Shown: positions 1 to 12,135, counted from the first letter of the stretch. The stretch: DNA of 64,000 nt from Kaistia defluvii (GCF_026343955.1 NZ_JAPKNI010000011.1:62001-126000), one strand, 5' to 3'. Notes: a model not told the origin generated them from the letters alone. Program-made: numbers and translations.

Positions 1-1284
1 TCGCTGCTGGCCGGGGCGCGCGGCCACCGGGTCGTGCCGAACGTCGAGACAATGATCGATCTCGCCAGCCGCGCCCTCTATGCCCAGGCGCTGCCCGAGC
101 TCGAGGATCAACTGGTCAAGGCGATCTCCGCCTCGGGCGACAAGGACATGCCCGGCCGGTTGCTGGTGATGTTCGGCATCAGCGACGACCATCGCTTCGA
201 TCGCTTTTCACGCCTGCTCTTCGACTGGTTCCGCTGTCCCGTGCTGGAGGTGACGATCGACCAGACGAGCCGGGCCGAAATCCGCAAGCTCGCCCCGGTG
301 CCGATCAACAAGCTGACGTCGCACGAGCTCGCCTTCTTCCATGAGGCGCTGCACGACCACACCCGGCGCGAATGGCGCTCGAAAAAGGCGACGCGCTCGG
401 CGCCGCGCTATTCCTTCGCCGTGCTGCACGATCCGACCGAGGCGATGCCGCCCTCCAACCTCGGTTCGCTGAAGCACTGGGCCCGCACGGTCGAAAAGCT
501 CGGCGTCGAAGTCGAGCCGATCACCAGGAAGGACCTGGCGCGGCTGGCGGAGTTCGACGCGCTGTTCATTCGCGAAACCACCTCGATCGACAACCACACC
601 TATCGTTTCGCCCGGCGCGCCGTCCAGGAAGGCATGCCGGTGATCGACGACCCCGTTTCGATGATCCGCTGCACCAACAAGGTCTACCTGCAGGAACTGA
701 TGACCGGCAACGGCATCGCTGTGCCGCCCACGATCATCCTGGGCGGCAATGGCGATCTCCAGCGCGCCGCAGACGAGCTGGGCTTTCCGCTCGTCATGAA
801 GATCCCGGATTCCTCCTTCTCGCGCGGCGTCAAGAAGGTCGACAACCATCGCCAGATGGACGAGCTGGCGCGGGCCTGGTTCAAGGACACCGACCTGCTG
901 CTGGCGCAGAAATTCATGCCGACGGAATTCGACTGGCGCGTCGGCGTGCTGGGCGGAAAGCCGCTGTTCGTCTGCCAGTACACCATGGCCAAGAAGCACT
1001 GGCAGATCGTCAAGCACCAGCCCAACGGCAAGGCGCTGGAAGGCGGGCTGCGCTCCATGACCATCAGCCAGGCGCCCCCCGAGGTGATCGACATCGGCCT
1101 GCGCGCCGCGCAGCTGATCGGCAACGGGCTCTACGGCGTCGACATCAAGCAGACCGAAGACGGGTTCTTCGTCATCGAGGTGAACGACAATCCCAACATC
1201 GAGCACGGCATCGAGGACGCGGCCGAAAAGGATCAGGTCTGGATCGAGCTGACCCGCTGGTTCGTCGACCGGCTGGAGCGGTGA
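1..1284 (+). CDS. RimK-type ATP-grasp family protein (5' end outside window)
   Basis: This is the C-terminal part of a protein that resembles the RimK family with an N-terminal RLAN domain followed by an ATP-grasp ligase domain. The reading frame is open to base 1 (SLLAGARGHRVV precedes the first GTG at 34), so the true start lies upstream. The ATP-grasp half shows LVMKIPDSSFSRGVKKV (nucleotide-binding lysine and loop) and the late metal-binding segment FFVIEVNDNPNIEHGIED (the E and N residues that bind Mg-ATP). Such enzymes join a carboxylate to an amine through an acyl phosphate. The substrate cannot be read from this sequence. Cytoplasmic; no signal peptide is visible in this part. The next gene is convergent. 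Confidence 0.85.
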   Translation, partial: SLLAGARGHRVVPNVETMIDLASRALYAQALPELEDQLVKAISASGDKDMPGRLLVMFGISDDHRFDRFSRLLFDWFRCPVLEVTIDQTSRAEIRKLAPVPINKLTSHELAFFHEALHDHTRREWRSKKATRSAPRYSFAVLHDPTEAMPPSNLGSLKHWARTVEKLGVEVEPITRKDLARLAEFDALFIRETTSIDNHTYRFARRAVQEGMPVIDDPVSMIRCTNKVYLQELMTGNGIAVPPTIILGGNGDLQRAADELGFPLVMKIPDSSFSRGVKKVDNHRQMDELARAWFKDTDLLLAQKFMPTEFDWRVGVLGGKPLFVCQYTMAKKHWQIVKHQPNGKALEGGLRSMTISQAPPEVIDIGLRAAQLIGNGLYGVDIKQTEDGFFVIEVNDNPNIEHGIEDAAEKDQVWIELTRWFVDRLER

Positions 1285-1299
1285 CGTATTCGGCCGACC

Positions 1300-1653
1300 C
1301 TAGTGATCCCAGGCCTGGATGTTGGTCTGGCGGCGGATCTTGCCGTCGGCGAGTTCCAGCATCGCGCTCATGTAGACCTTGACGCCATCGGGATAGGTGC
1401 AGGTCTCGGCGAAGGCGAGATGGCTGCCGTCCATGAGCCCGTCGTCGAGATGATGCTTCATGGCGCGGCCGCAGACATCGTTGAGCATGGCGCCGATCGC
1501 CTGCTTGCCCTTGAGCACCAGCGGACGGCTCGGCGGATGGTCCTGGTCGATCACGCGGACTTCGGCGTCATCGGCATAGAAAGCCGTCAGGGCCTTGGCA
1601 TCATTGCCTTCCACCGCCCGGCGAAGGCTGGAGAGATTGACCGCGTTCTGCAT
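1300..1653 (-). CDS. SnoaL-like / NTF2-fold protein
   Basis: A 117-residue protein of the nuclear-transport-factor-2 fold (SnoaL-like polyketide cyclase or ketosteroid isomerase-like group). The typical opening is present: LRRAVEGNDAKALTAFYADDAEVRV, then a GKQAIGAML helix and a strand-rich C-terminal half. I chose the ATG at 1653 because AGGAGG stands 5-6 bases upstream; the frame could extend to 1722, but that part has no ribosome site and looks non-coding. Family members include small isomerases, hydrolases and stress-linked proteins, so function is not assignable from fold alone. It stands alone, convergent with the RimK-like gene. Confidence 0.7.
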   Translation of the reverse strand: MQNAVNLSSLRRAVEGNDAKALTAFYADDAEVRVIDQDHPPSRPLVLKGKQAIGAMLNDVCGRAMKHHLDDGLMDGSHLAFAETCTYPDGVKVYMSAMLELADGKIRRQTNIQAWDH

Positions 1654-1839
1654 GGCTTCCTCCTGCGAGAGCGCCGGGAGGCTGGCGGGGCAATGGCTGC
1701 ATTTCTGTTCCGCCTCGTCCAAGACGACAAACCCCGGCGCGAGGGGACAATCTATCCCAATGCGGCCCGGGTGAGGCAGGATCTGGCGGCAAGGCGGATC
1801 ACATTCGAGCGATCCGCGGCCAAAACGGGAGAGAGAGCG

Positions 1840-2214
1840 TCAGCGACGCTCTTCGTCGGTTTCGACGACGCGATATTCGGCGTCGATGATCACCTCGTCC
1901 GTCCGGCCCCGCGGCGGTGCGCGGAACGGATGGGGCTCTTCATACGCGGCCTGGGCGGCGGGATCGGGGCGCGGTCCCGGACCGGCAGCGCCGGGCGGCA
2001 TAGCACGCGCCAGGAAGCTCCGCAGGATGCGTCGCCGGAACAGGTAGACCACGGCCAGCACGGGAATGAGGATCAGCGCGATGGACAACGACAGGACCAG
2101 CGCCGCGAAGACCACGCTGGCGCCAACCACAAGCGCCAGTCCGAGCCGAAGCTTGTCCTTCCAGCTCGTGGTGCCACGGGGGCCTGAAATCGTGAAGGTC
2201 CGGTAGGTCGTCAT
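1840..2214 (-). CDS. Small membrane protein of unknown function
   Basis: A 124-residue protein, not recognised as a named family. After a short polar N-terminus (MTTYRTFTISGPRGTTSWKDK) it has a long hydrophobic stretch, about residues 24-58, rich in Leu, Val and Ile. It ends in an Arg cluster (YLFRRRILRSFLARA), then a Pro/Gly-rich linker and a charged tail (DEVIIDAEYRVVETDEERR). This suggests one or two membrane helices with a cytoplasmic tail. The ATG at 2214 is preferred over an upstream in-frame ATG because GGAG precedes it. It lies downstream of gnd in the same direction, separated by a strong hairpin, so it is probably transcribed on its own or by read-through. Confidence 0.6.
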   Translation of the reverse strand: MTTYRTFTISGPRGTTSWKDKLRLGLALVVGASVVFAALVLSLSIALILIPVLAVVYLFRRRILRSFLARAMPPGAAGPGPRPDPAAQAAYEEPHPFRAPPRGRTDEVIIDAEYRVVETDEERR

Positions 2215-2332
2215 CGTCTCCGCCTGTTTCAATCGCGCACCACATGTGGGTGCGCTGTCCTCCTCGCGCAACGGCTGGGCCGCGGGAAGAAGACGCTGTG
2301 TCAGGATCGATGGCGATTGCGCCGGGAATTTG

Positions 2333-2363
2333 ACCGGCCCGCAAGGAAACTTTGCGGGCCGGT
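2333..2363 (-). terminator. Strong hairpin after gnd
   Basis: Twelve-base-pair perfect stem (2333-2344 with 2352-2363) and a 7-base loop, starting 13 bases after the gnd stop codon. No U-run follows on the minus strand, so it is an atypical intrinsic terminator or an mRNA 3'-end stabiliser. Confidence 0.5.
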
Positions 2364-2376
2364 ATCGTTTTGTGGC

Positions 2377-3807
2377 TCAGGCGTCGATCTCGGAGCCGTC
2401 CTGGCTCCAGCGCGTGTGGAACTTGCCCGGCTTGTCGAGGCGGCCATAGGTGTGGGCGCCGAAATAGTCGCGCAGGCCCTGCAGCAGGTTGGCCGGGCCG
2501 CGCGCGCGGCGCAGGCCGTCGTAATAGGCGATCGACGACGAGAAGGCGGGGACCGGAATGCCCTGCTCGATCGCCAGGCCCACGACCTTGCGCCAGTTCG
2601 GCTCGGCCTTCGAAACCGCGTCGCGGAAGTAATCCTGCAGCAGCAGGTTCGGGCCGGCGACGCCTGCGTCATAGGCATCGCGGATGCGGTTGAGGAAGCG
2701 GGCGCGGATGATGCAGCCGCCGCGCCAGAGCGAGGCGACTTCGCCAAGCTTCAGATCCCAGCCGAACTGCTCGGAGGCAACCGTCAGATGCTCGAAGCCC
2801 TGGGCATAGGCGACGATCTTGGAGGCGTAGAGCGCATCCTTGACGGCGTCGATGTCGGCCTGGGTGATCTGGCGCTTGGCCGGAGCCGCGTGCGGGAACA
2901 GCTTTTCGGCTTCGGCGCGCTGGGCGCGACGGCCCGAAAGCGCACGCGCGAACACGGCCTCGGTGATCGAGGTCAGCGGGACGCCGAGATCGAGCGCCGA
3001 CTGCGCCGTCCAGCGTCCGGTGCCCTTCTGCTCGGCCTCGTCGACGATCGAATCGACCAGCGGCTTGCCCGTGCTGTCGATCTTGCGCAGCACGGCGGAG
3101 GTGATGTCGATCAGGTAGGAATCGAGATCACCCTTCATCCATTCGGCGAAGATGTCGGCGATCGCCGGCGCCTCGAGGCCATAGACCGTCTTGAACAGGT
3201 CGTAGGCTTCGGTGATCAGCTGCATATCGGCATATTCGATGCCGTTATGGACCATCTTGACGTAGTGGCCGGAGCCTTCGGTGCCGATATAGGCGCAGCA
3301 GGGCTCGCCATCGACCTGGGCCGCCATCTTGGTGACGATCGGCTCGATGCGGGCATAGGCCTCGCGCGTGCCGCCCGGCATCATGCTCGGACCTTCGAGC
3401 GCGCCCTCTTCACCGCCGGACACGCCCATGCCGATGAACTTGATGTCGCGCTCCTTCAGATAGTGGAAGCGCCGGTTCGTGTCGGTATAGAGCGAGTTGC
3501 CGCCATCGATGATGATGTCGCCCGTCTCGAGATGCGGCAGCAGCTCCTCGATCACCTGATCGACCGGCTGACCGGCCTTGACCATGATGATGATGGCGCG
3601 CGGCTTGGCGATCGAAGCGACAAAATCCGGAATTGTCTTCGACGGCGTGAAGCGGCCCTCGGAGCCGTGCTCGCCGATCAGTTCGTCGGTGCGGGCCCCA
3701 TTGCGGTTGAACACGGCGACGCCGAATCCCTTTCGGGCCGCGTTGCGGGCGAGGTTCGCGCCCATGACGGCGAGACCAAGCACGCCAATATCAGCGAGTT
3801 GCTGCAA
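2377..3807 (-). CDS. gnd: 6-phosphogluconate dehydrogenase, decarboxylating
   Basis: Oxidises 6-phosphogluconate to ribulose 5-phosphate plus CO2 with reduction of NADP(+), in the oxidative pentose phosphate pathway; cytoplasmic dimer. The 476-residue length matches the long-form family. The N-terminal Rossmann motif ADIGVLGLAVMGANLARN is followed by GNSLYTDTNRR, the substrate loop GMGVSGGEEGALEGPS and the catalytic segment GSGHYVKMVHNGIEY, then the all-alpha C-terminal domain ending in KFHTRWSQDGSEIDA. The start is a TTG: the in-frame codon three positions upstream is a stop, and AGGGA lies about 9 bases before the TTG. It is a single gene with an upstream region shared with a divergent LprI-like gene. 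Confidence 0.96.
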   Translation of the reverse strand: MQQLADIGVLGLAVMGANLARNAARKGFGVAVFNRNGARTDELIGEHGSEGRFTPSKTIPDFVASIAKPRAIIIMVKAGQPVDQVIEELLPHLETGDIIIDGGNSLYTDTNRRFHYLKERDIKFIGMGVSGGEEGALEGPSMMPGGTREAYARIEPIVTKMAAQVDGEPCCAYIGTEGSGHYVKMVHNGIEYADMQLITEAYDLFKTVYGLEAPAIADIFAEWMKGDLDSYLIDITSAVLRKIDSTGKPLVDSIVDEAEQKGTGRWTAQSALDLGVPLTSITEAVFARALSGRRAQRAEAEKLFPHAAPAKRQITQADIDAVKDALYASKIVAYAQGFEHLTVASEQFGWDLKLGEVASLWRGGCIIRARFLNRIRDAYDAGVAGPNLLLQDYFRDAVSKAEPNWRKVVGLAIEQGIPVPAFSSSIAYYDGLRRARGPANLLQGLRDYFGAHTYGRLDKPGKFHTRWSQDGSEIDA

Positions 3808-4046
3808 AGTGTTTCATCCCTGATGCGTGTTAGACTTTTGGACCATCGCGGGGAACTACGTTGGCCTGCGAGTTTGACATCAGCCGAGAGGCTGATCGGA
3901 CGGGTGCACAGACAGACGGTATGGACCGAGGACGGGATCAGGGCAATATGCCGCCCGAAAATTGCTGCGACACCCGAAACATCGACGGCTTGCCGGAAAG
4001 CCGGATTCCGACTCTACTCGGGCTGCACAACCTCCAGGAGAAATCC

Positions 4047-4448
4047 ATGCGCCGTATCATCCTCACCGCCGCGCTGACACTTGCGGGAATCTCGGTCGCG
4101 AACGCGATGGATTGCGACAATGCCCCGGACCAGGCGACGATGCATGTCTGCGCCGACATGGCGCTGAAGGCGACCGACAAGCAGCTCAACATCACCTATC
4201 AGGCGATCACCCGCCGCCTCGCCGACAACCCGGATACGGCGAAGCTTCTCGTCAAGTCGCAGCGCGCTTGGATGGCCTTCCGCGATGCGGAATGCGCGTT
4301 CCGCACTTCCGGCGTCAGCGGCGGCAGCGCCTATCCGACGGTACTGCTCACCTGCATCGACGGCATGACGCGCACCCGTCTGGATACGCTCAAGGAACTC
4401 ATGAATTGCCAGGAAGGCGACATGAGTTGCCCCGTGCCGGCGGAATGA
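4047..4448 (+). CDS. Secreted LprI-like (DUF1311) protein
   Basis: A 133-residue exported protein. It has a clear signal peptide (MRRIILTAALTLAGISVANA, cleavage after ANA) and a mature domain of the DUF1311 / LprI-type lysozyme-inhibitor family. Four spaced cysteines (in MDCDNA, HVCADM, AECAF and LLTCIDG) plus two near the end (NCQEGDMSC) suggest disulfides in the periplasm. The QRAWMAFRDAEC segment is the most typical part of the family. The start is the ATG preceded by CAGGAGAAATCC; the longer frame to 3861 is not supported. Family members have been linked to lysozyme inhibition or envelope stress, but activity here is inferred only. Convergent with gyrB, 24 bases apart. Confidence 0.75.
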   Translation: MRRIILTAALTLAGISVANAMDCDNAPDQATMHVCADMALKATDKQLNITYQAITRRLADNPDTAKLLVKSQRAWMAFRDAECAFRTSGVSGGSAYPTVLLTCIDGMTRTRLDTLKELMNCQEGDMSCPVPAE

Positions 4449-4472
4449 GGCCGCCGGCGGGGAGCGAAACCG

Positions 4473-6902
<2,430 letters not shown>

Positions 6903-6966
6903 TCAGGCTTCCTTGAAAGCGTCGCGCGCCTGCGCGCGCGATACGTCGAATCGAGAGGCTAATATA

Positions 6967-6982
6967 TTGCTTCGACAAGCAA
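6967..6982. repeat. Short perfect inverted repeat upstream of gyrB
   Basis: TTGCTT-CGAC-AAGCAA, a 6-base-pair stem with a 4-base loop in the AT-rich part of the recQ-gyrB gap, next to a TATATT-like sequence on the gyrB strand. It could be an operator or supercoiling-sensitive element at the gyrB promoter, or a weak recQ terminator. Only the symmetry is certain. Confidence 0.35.
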
Positions 6983-7109
6983 ATTGCACGGTTACCCTTA
7001 CACGCAAACGCGGCGCTTCGGTGACAAAAACGGCAGAATCGCTGGCCTTGCCGGGCGCGCGACGATCAGCCGCCGCGCCAGCCTGCCGAAGGTCGCGTCG
7101 TGGCAATCG

Positions 7110-8918
7110 TCAGCGGGCGGAATGCAGCGCCTCGAGGAAGGCCTCGCCATAGAGCGTGAGCTTGCGCTCGCCGACCCCCTGCACGCCGCGCATCTCGTCG
7201 AGCGTGCCGGGCATGGCTTCCGCCATCTCGATCAGCGTACGGTCGGGGAAGACCATATAGGCCGGCACCCCCTCGTCGCGGGCGATCTCGCGCCGCAGCG
7301 CGCGCAGCTGCTCGAACATGGTCGCCGTCGCCTCGTCGAGACCGTCGGCGCGGTCGTCCTTCTCGCTCCGCCTGCCGCGGCCCTTCGCCGGCGCCTCGCG
7401 GATCGAGCGCAGCGCGATCCGCTCGTGCCCGAACAGCACCGCCTCGCCCTCCGGCGTGATGCGGAAGCCGCCATGCTCCTCGCTCGCCTGGGCCAGCGCG
7501 CCGGCGGCGAAAAGCTGGCGCACCAGCGTCCGCCAGACATGGGCGCTGCGGTCGATGCCGACGCCGAATGTCTTGATCTTGTCATGGCCCTGGCGTTGCA
7601 CGGCGTCGGTCGCCTCGCCCCGCAGGACATCGACCAGATGCGCCGCGCCATAGCGCTGGCCGGTGCGCACCACGGCCGAGAGCACCTTCTGCGCGTCGAC
7701 CGTCGCATCGACCAGTTCCGCGCCGCCCTGGCAGAGGTCGCAATGGCCGCAGCGGCCGGTCGGCTCGCCGAAATAGGCGAGCAGAGCCTGCCGCCGGCAG
7801 GTCGCGGACTCCGCGAGATCGGTCATCGCCGCGAGCCGCTTCTGCTCCACCCGGCGCTGCGCCTCGCTGATCGCCTTCTCGTCGATCTGGCGACGGCGGA
7901 AGGCCATGTCGTCGAGCCCGTACAGCGTCAGCGTATCGGCCGGCAGCCCATCCCGGCCGGCGCGGCCGATCTCCTGGTAATAAGCTTCGACACCGGCAGG
8001 CATGTCGGCATGGATGACGAAGCGGACATCCGGCTTGTTGATGCCCATGCCGAAGGCGACGGTGGCGACGACGACCACGCCATCCTCCTGCAGGAAGATG
8101 TCCTGATGCTTGGAGCGGATGCCGGCGTCGAGACCGGCATGATAGGGCACCGAGCGGATGCCCTTGCCGACCAGCCATTCCGACAGCTTCTCGGTCTTGT
8201 CGCGCGACGAGGCATAGATGATGCCGCTGCCGCCCTTGTGGCGGGCGAGGAAGTCGGCGATCTGCGTGCGCGGCCGGTCCTTGGCCTCGAAGCGGAGATG
8301 GATGTTGGGCCGGTCGAAGGAATGGACGACGACGCGCGGCGGCGCCGGGAAGAGCTGGGCCGCGATATCGTTGCGGGTCGCCTGGTCGGCCGTCGCCGTC
8401 AGCGCCACCACCTGCACGCCGCCCAGCGCCTCGCGCACGGAGGCGAGCTGGCGATATTCGGGGCGGAAGTCATGGCCCCATTGCGAGACGCAATGCGCCT
8501 CGTCGATCGCCAGCCGGCGCACGTCGCAGGCGGCCAGCAGCGAGACCAGCCCATCGCCGGCGAGCCGCTCGGGCGAGACGAACAGAAGCGAGATCTCGCC
8601 GGCGCGCAGGCGGCGCAGCGTCTCGCGATTGGCGTCGTCGCCATTGGTCGAGTTCAGCGTCGCCGCCGCCACGCCGACATGCTGCATCTGCTGCACCTGA
8701 TCGCGCATCAGCGCGATCAGCGGCGAGACAACGACCGTCAGGCCGCCGTCGACGATCGCCGGCAGCTGGTAGCACATCGACTTGCCGGAACCGGTCGGCA
8801 TGACCGCGAGCACATGCTCGCCGCTCATCACCGCCGCGATGACCTCGTCCTGGCCGGGGCGGAAATCATCGTAGCCAAAGACAGTTTTAAGCGCTGCGCG
8901 GGCGCGCGATAGCGGCAT
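7110..8918 (-). CDS. recQ: ATP-dependent DNA helicase RecQ
   Basis: A 3'-to-5' superfamily 2 helicase used in recombinational repair and restart of stalled forks. The 602-residue protein has motif I ([14 protein letters not shown]), motif II ([18 protein letters not shown]), motif VI ([10 protein letters not shown]), the RecQ-C-terminal zinc site (C in SATCRRQ plus CGHCDLC), a winged helix, and an HRDC domain near the C-terminus ([22 protein letters not shown]). Full length and intact. The ATG at 8918 begins [23 protein letters not shown], the usual RecQ opening. It sits between lysE-like and gyrB genes on the same strand, with gaps of about 100 and 200 bases. Confidence 0.97.
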   Translation of the reverse strand: MPLSRARAALKTVFGYDDFRPGQDEVIAAVMSGEHVLAVMPTGSGKSMCYQLPAIVDGGLTVVVSPLIALMRDQVQQMQHVGVAAATLNSTNGDDANRETLRRLRAGEISLLFVSPERLAGDGLVSLLAACDVRRLAIDEAHCVSQWGHDFRPEYRQLASVREALGGVQVVALTATADQATRNDIAAQLFPAPPRVVVHSFDRPNIHLRFEAKDRPRTQIADFLARHKGGSGIIYASSRDKTEKLSEWLVGKGIRSVPYHAGLDAGIRSKHQDIFLQEDGVVVVATVAFGMGINKPDVRFVIHADMPAGVEAYYQEIGRAGRDGLPADTLTLYGLDDMAFRRRQIDEKAISEAQRRVEQKRLAAMTDLAESATCRRQALLAYFGEPTGRCGHCDLCQGGAELVDATVDAQKVLSAVVRTGQRYGAAHLVDVLRGEATDAVQRQGHDKIKTFGVGIDRSAHVWRTLVRQLFAAGALAQASEEHGGFRITPEGEAVLFGHERIALRSIREAPAKGRGRRSEKDDRADGLDEATATMFEQLRALRREIARDEGVPAYMVFPDRTLIEMAEAMPGTLDEMRGVQGVGERKLTLYGEAFLEALHSAR

Positions 8919-9024
8919 GGAGCATCCGGGGGAAAGTGATTCGAGTTTCCGGCGATGCTAGCCGCTCGGCAGCCGGCTTACACGCGCGAATGCCGCCCCG
9001 CGTCGATCCGTCTGGCCCGGCGCG

Positions 9025-9648
9025 CTATCGCGTGGCGATCGCGATGGCTGCTCCCGCCATGACCACGCTGCTGCCGCGGTTGACCCGCTGCACCGCTTTC
9101 GCGCTGGTGATCAGGCGGCGTGCGCGCAGGGTCACGCCGACATAAAAGGCGAACACCATGCCGACCACGGACAGCGTCACCATCGAGAGCTCGAGGAAGG
9201 CCAGCCCGTCAATGCGGGTGACGTCGAGGATCGAGGGCAGCAGGGCCAGATAGAACACCATCGTCTTCGGGTTGCCCATGCAGACGGCGAGGCCGGCCAG
9301 GAACAGCCGAAGGCGGCTCTCGCGCAGGGCGACCGGCGCGATGTCAGGGGCGGCGGCCGGGGCCTTCCACATCTTCCAGGCGACATAGAGCAGATAGGCG
9401 GCGCCGGCATATTTGAGCAGCGCGAACACTTCATGGAAGGTCTGCGCCACCATGGCGAGGCCCAGCACGGCCAGCGTCAGCCAGACGATATCGCCGATCG
9501 CCATGCCGGCGGTGAAGGCAAAGGCGCCATGACGGCCACGACCGAGGACGCGGGCGACGATCGCCGCGATGCCGGGGCCCGGCGAAAAAGCGGCGACCGC
9601 GAGGGCGGCGGCGAACAGCGCCAGTCCGGAAATCGAAAGTCCTGTCAT
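9025..9648 (-). CDS. LysE/RhtB family exporter
   Basis: A 207-residue inner-membrane protein of the LysE/RhtB amino-acid and metabolite exporter family, driven by the proton gradient. About six hydrophobic helices are visible. The first is followed by the family signature AAFSPGPGIAAIVARVLGRGR, with a further conserved segment GNPKTMVFYLALLPS in the middle. GAGGGTGGG precedes the ATG at 9648. The substrate (basic amino acid, homoserine lactone or other) cannot be predicted. It lies between recF and recQ but has no visible functional link to them. Confidence 0.85.
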   Translation of the reverse strand: MTGLSISGLALFAAALAVAAFSPGPGIAAIVARVLGRGRHGAFAFTAGMAIGDIVWLTLAVLGLAMVAQTFHEVFALLKYAGAAYLLYVAWKMWKAPAAAPDIAPVALRESRLRLFLAGLAVCMGNPKTMVFYLALLPSILDVTRIDGLAFLELSMVTLSVVGMVFAFYVGVTLRARRLITSAKAVQRVNRGSSVVMAGAAIAIATR

Positions 9649-9685
9649 CCCACCCTCTTCGGCCGTGTCCGAGCAGCCCGGCGCG

Positions 9686-10828
9686 TCACAATGTTTCGAC
9701 GCGTCCCGGCGTCACCGTTAAAATCTGGGCCGAATCCGGCAATTCGGCAAACAGCGCCGGATCGGCCCCCGTCATGAACACCTGTCCGCCCAGCCTGTCC
9801 AGTGCCTCGAACAGGGCCGCGCGGCGGCGCTGGTCGAGATGGGCGGCGATCTCGTCGAGCAGGACGATCGGCGCCAGCCCGCTCATCCGCGCCACCAGCC
9901 TGGCATGCGCCAGCACGATGCCGACGAGAAGCGCCTTCTGCTCGCCGGTCGAGGCGCGGCCGGCGGGTACGTCCTTCGGGCCGTGGCGCACGACGAGGTC
10001 GCTCGCCTGCGGGCCGATCAGCGTACGGCCGGCGGCGCGGTCGCGGGCCCGGCCGTTGCGGAGGGCGGCGCGATAGCGATCCTCGGCCTCGACGGCCGGT
10101 CCCTGACCGATCCAGCCCTCGACATCGCCTTCAAGCGCCAGCACCGCGAAGGGAAAAGGCGAACTGTCGTCGCGCTCCTCGGCGATGAGACCGGCGAGCC
10201 GCTCCGCCGTCTCCTTGCGGGCGGCGGCGACCGCGACGCCGATCTCGGCGATCTCGGCTTCCAAGCCGTCGAGCCAGGCCCGGTCCGGCGACGGATCTTC
10301 GAGCAGCCGGTTGCGGCCCCGCACCGCCTTCTCGAAGGCATTGACCCGCGTGCCATGCTGCGAATCGACCGCCAGGACCAGGCGATCGAGGAAGCGCCGG
10401 CGGTCGCCGGCGGGGCCCGTGAACAGGCCATCCAGCGCCGGCGTCAGCCAGACGATGCGCAGATATTCGGCGAAAGCGGTGGCCGAGGAAACCGCCGCGC
10501 CATCGATGCGGCAGCGGCGCGACGGCGGCGTGCCGTCCAGCGCCGTGCCCAGCCGGACGGGGCCGTTCGCCGTATCGAGATCGACCGCGACGACGAAGCC
10601 GCCGCCCCCGCCAATCCGCGCCATCTCGGCCATGTCGGCGCGGCGCAGGCCGCGGCCGGGCGACAGCAGCGAGATCGCTTCGAGCAGATTGGTCTTGCCG
10701 GCGCCATTCTCGCCGGAAAGGGCGACCAGGCGACCGGAGATGGCGACATCGAGACGGCTATAGGATCGGAAGTCGGCCAGCGTCAACCGCGTGATGCGCG
10801 GCTGGCCGGCCTCGGCCGTGAGGATCAC
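9686..10828 (-). CDS. recF: DNA replication and repair protein RecF
   Basis: SMC-like ATPase that binds gapped DNA and helps RecO/RecR load RecA at single-strand gaps. The 380-residue protein shows Walker A (GENGAGKTNLLEA), the ABC signature (STGEQKALLVGIVLAHA) and Walker B (APIVLLDEIAAHLD). Its start is GTG at 10828 and overlaps the dnaN stop as GTGA, so it is translationally coupled to dnaN. The N-terminus PRITRLTLADFRSYSRLD is typical of RecF. Cytoplasmic. This is the classical dnaA-dnaN-recF order. Confidence 0.96.
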   Translation of the reverse strand: MILTAEAGQPRITRLTLADFRSYSRLDVAISGRLVALSGENGAGKTNLLEAISLLSPGRGLRRADMAEMARIGGGGGFVVAVDLDTANGPVRLGTALDGTPPSRRCRIDGAAVSSATAFAEYLRIVWLTPALDGLFTGPAGDRRRFLDRLVLAVDSQHGTRVNAFEKAVRGRNRLLEDPSPDRAWLDGLEAEIAEIGVAVAAARKETAERLAGLIAEERDDSSPFPFAVLALEGDVEGWIGQGPAVEAEDRYRAALRNGRARDRAAGRTLIGPQASDLVVRHGPKDVPAGRASTGEQKALLVGIVLAHARLVARMSGLAPIVLLDEIAAHLDQRRRAALFEALDRLGGQVFMTGADPALFAELPDSAQILTVTPGRVETL

Positions 10829-11946
10829 ACGCGCATCGGCATCAGGACGTAGAGCGCGTCCTCGTCGCCGTCATCCTGGATCAGCGTCGGCGAGCCGGGA
10901 TCGGCCAGCTTGAACAGCGCCGTGCCGGTCTTGAGCTGGCCGGCGATGTCGAGCAGATAGCGCGAATTGAAGCCGATATCGATCGGATCGGCGGCGTAGT
11001 CGACGTCAAGCTCTTCCGTCGCCGAACCCGAATCCGGATTGTTGACGGTGAGCGCCAGGCGGCCCTCCGACGACAGCGACAGCTTGACGGCACGTCCGCG
11101 CTCGCTGGCGATGGTCGAGACGCGGTCGACGGCGTTGGAGAAGGTGCCGCGATCGACCTTGAGCAGCTTGTCATTGCCCTGCGGGATGACGCGGGCATAG
11201 TCCGGGAAAGTGCCGTCGATCAGCTTCGAGGTCAGGACCACCGCGCCAAAGGAGACGCGGATCTTGGTCTCGGACAATTCGATGGTCGCGACCTCTTCCG
11301 AGCTTTCGAGCAGCTTCTGGATCTCGCCAACCGCCTTGCGCGGCACGATCACGCCCGGCATGCCTTCCGAGCCGATCGGCGCATTGGTCTGCGCCCGGGC
11401 CAGGCGGTGGCCATCGGTCGCAACCGCGCGCAGCACCGTGCGGCCTTCGATCGTCGGCGTGTGCAGGTAGATGCCGTTCAGATAATAGCGGGTTTCTTCC
11501 GTCGAGATCGCGAACTGGGTGCGATCGATCAACGTCTTGAAGGCCGAGGCCGGCATTTCGAAGCGGATCGGGAACTCGCCCGTGGTCAGGTCCGGGAAAT
11601 CGGTCTCCGGCAGCATCTGCAGCGAGAAGTTGGAGCGGCCCGAGCGAACCGTCAGCGTCTGGCCATCGGCCGAGGTCTCCAGCGCCACTTCCGAGCCGTC
11701 CGGCAGCTTGCGCACGATGTCGTAGAGCATATGCGCCGGCACCGTGGTGGCGCCCGGGCGACCGACATCGGCGGCAATGGTTTCCAGGATCTCGAGATCG
11801 AGATCGGTCGCCTTCAGCGTCAGTTCCGAGCCGGAGGCCCGCAGCAGGACGTTGGAGAGGATCGGGATCGTGTTCCGTCGTTCGACCACGCGGTGAACGT
11901 GGTTGAGGGACTTCAGGAGGTTGGATCGCTCGAGGGTCGCTCTCAT
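10825..11946 (-). CDS. dnaN: DNA polymerase III beta subunit (sliding clamp)
   Basis: Ring-shaped processivity clamp for DNA polymerase III; a dimer encircles DNA and binds partners through its hydrophobic cleft. The 373-residue length and three repeated clamp domains fit. The start MRATLERSNLLKSLNHVHRVVERRNTIPIL and the end DALYVLMPMRV are characteristic. It lies 200 bases after dnaA, from which it is separated by an intrinsic terminator, so it probably has its own promoter in that gap. The 3' end overlaps recF by 4 bases. Confidence 0.98.
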   Translation of the reverse strand: MRATLERSNLLKSLNHVHRVVERRNTIPILSNVLLRASGSELTLKATDLDLEILETIAADVGRPGATTVPAHMLYDIVRKLPDGSEVALETSADGQTLTVRSGRSNFSLQMLPETDFPDLTTGEFPIRFEMPASAFKTLIDRTQFAISTEETRYYLNGIYLHTPTIEGRTVLRAVATDGHRLARAQTNAPIGSEGMPGVIVPRKAVGEIQKLLESSEEVATIELSETKIRVSFGAVVLTSKLIDGTFPDYARVIPQGNDKLLKVDRGTFSNAVDRVSTIASERGRAVKLSLSSEGRLALTVNNPDSGSATEELDVDYAADPIDIGFNSRYLLDIAGQLKTGTALFKLADPGSPTLIQDDGDEDALYVLMPMRV

Positions 11947-12106
11947 GAAACGCAGGAACCTTGATAGAAAAGCCGCGCAGATGGCGCGGCATCGACATAA
12001 GGCGGACAGAGCGTCCGGTACGGACCGTGGAAATTGGCTTGTTCGAGGCCGGAACGCAAGGCCCCCTCGACAATCGGCCGGGGGTGGCGCGGAAGGCCCG
12101 AACGAG

Positions 12107-12135
12107 AAAGGGCCGGCGAAGATCCCCGCCGGCCC
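12107..12135 (-). terminator. Intrinsic terminator after dnaA
   Basis: On the minus strand GGGCCGGCG pairs with CGCCGGCCC (9 base pairs, 8-base loop), followed by TTTCT. It begins 13 bases past the dnaA stop, so dnaN expression probably needs its own promoter in 11947-12106. Confidence 0.65.

Noticed and set aside
3874-3879. TTGACA as the -35 box of the LprI-like gene
   Set aside because: No -10 box follows at 16-18 bases (CGGACG at 17).
3879-3896. ATCAGCC-GAGA-GGCTGAT hairpin in the gnd / LprI intergenic region as a riboswitch
   Set aside because: A single 7-base-pair stem with a GNRA loop. No further conserved structure or terminator supports a riboswitch.
2317-4077. 586-codon plus-strand frame opposite gnd
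   Set aside because: gnd on the other strand is full length with all motifs; this frame is a compositional artefact.
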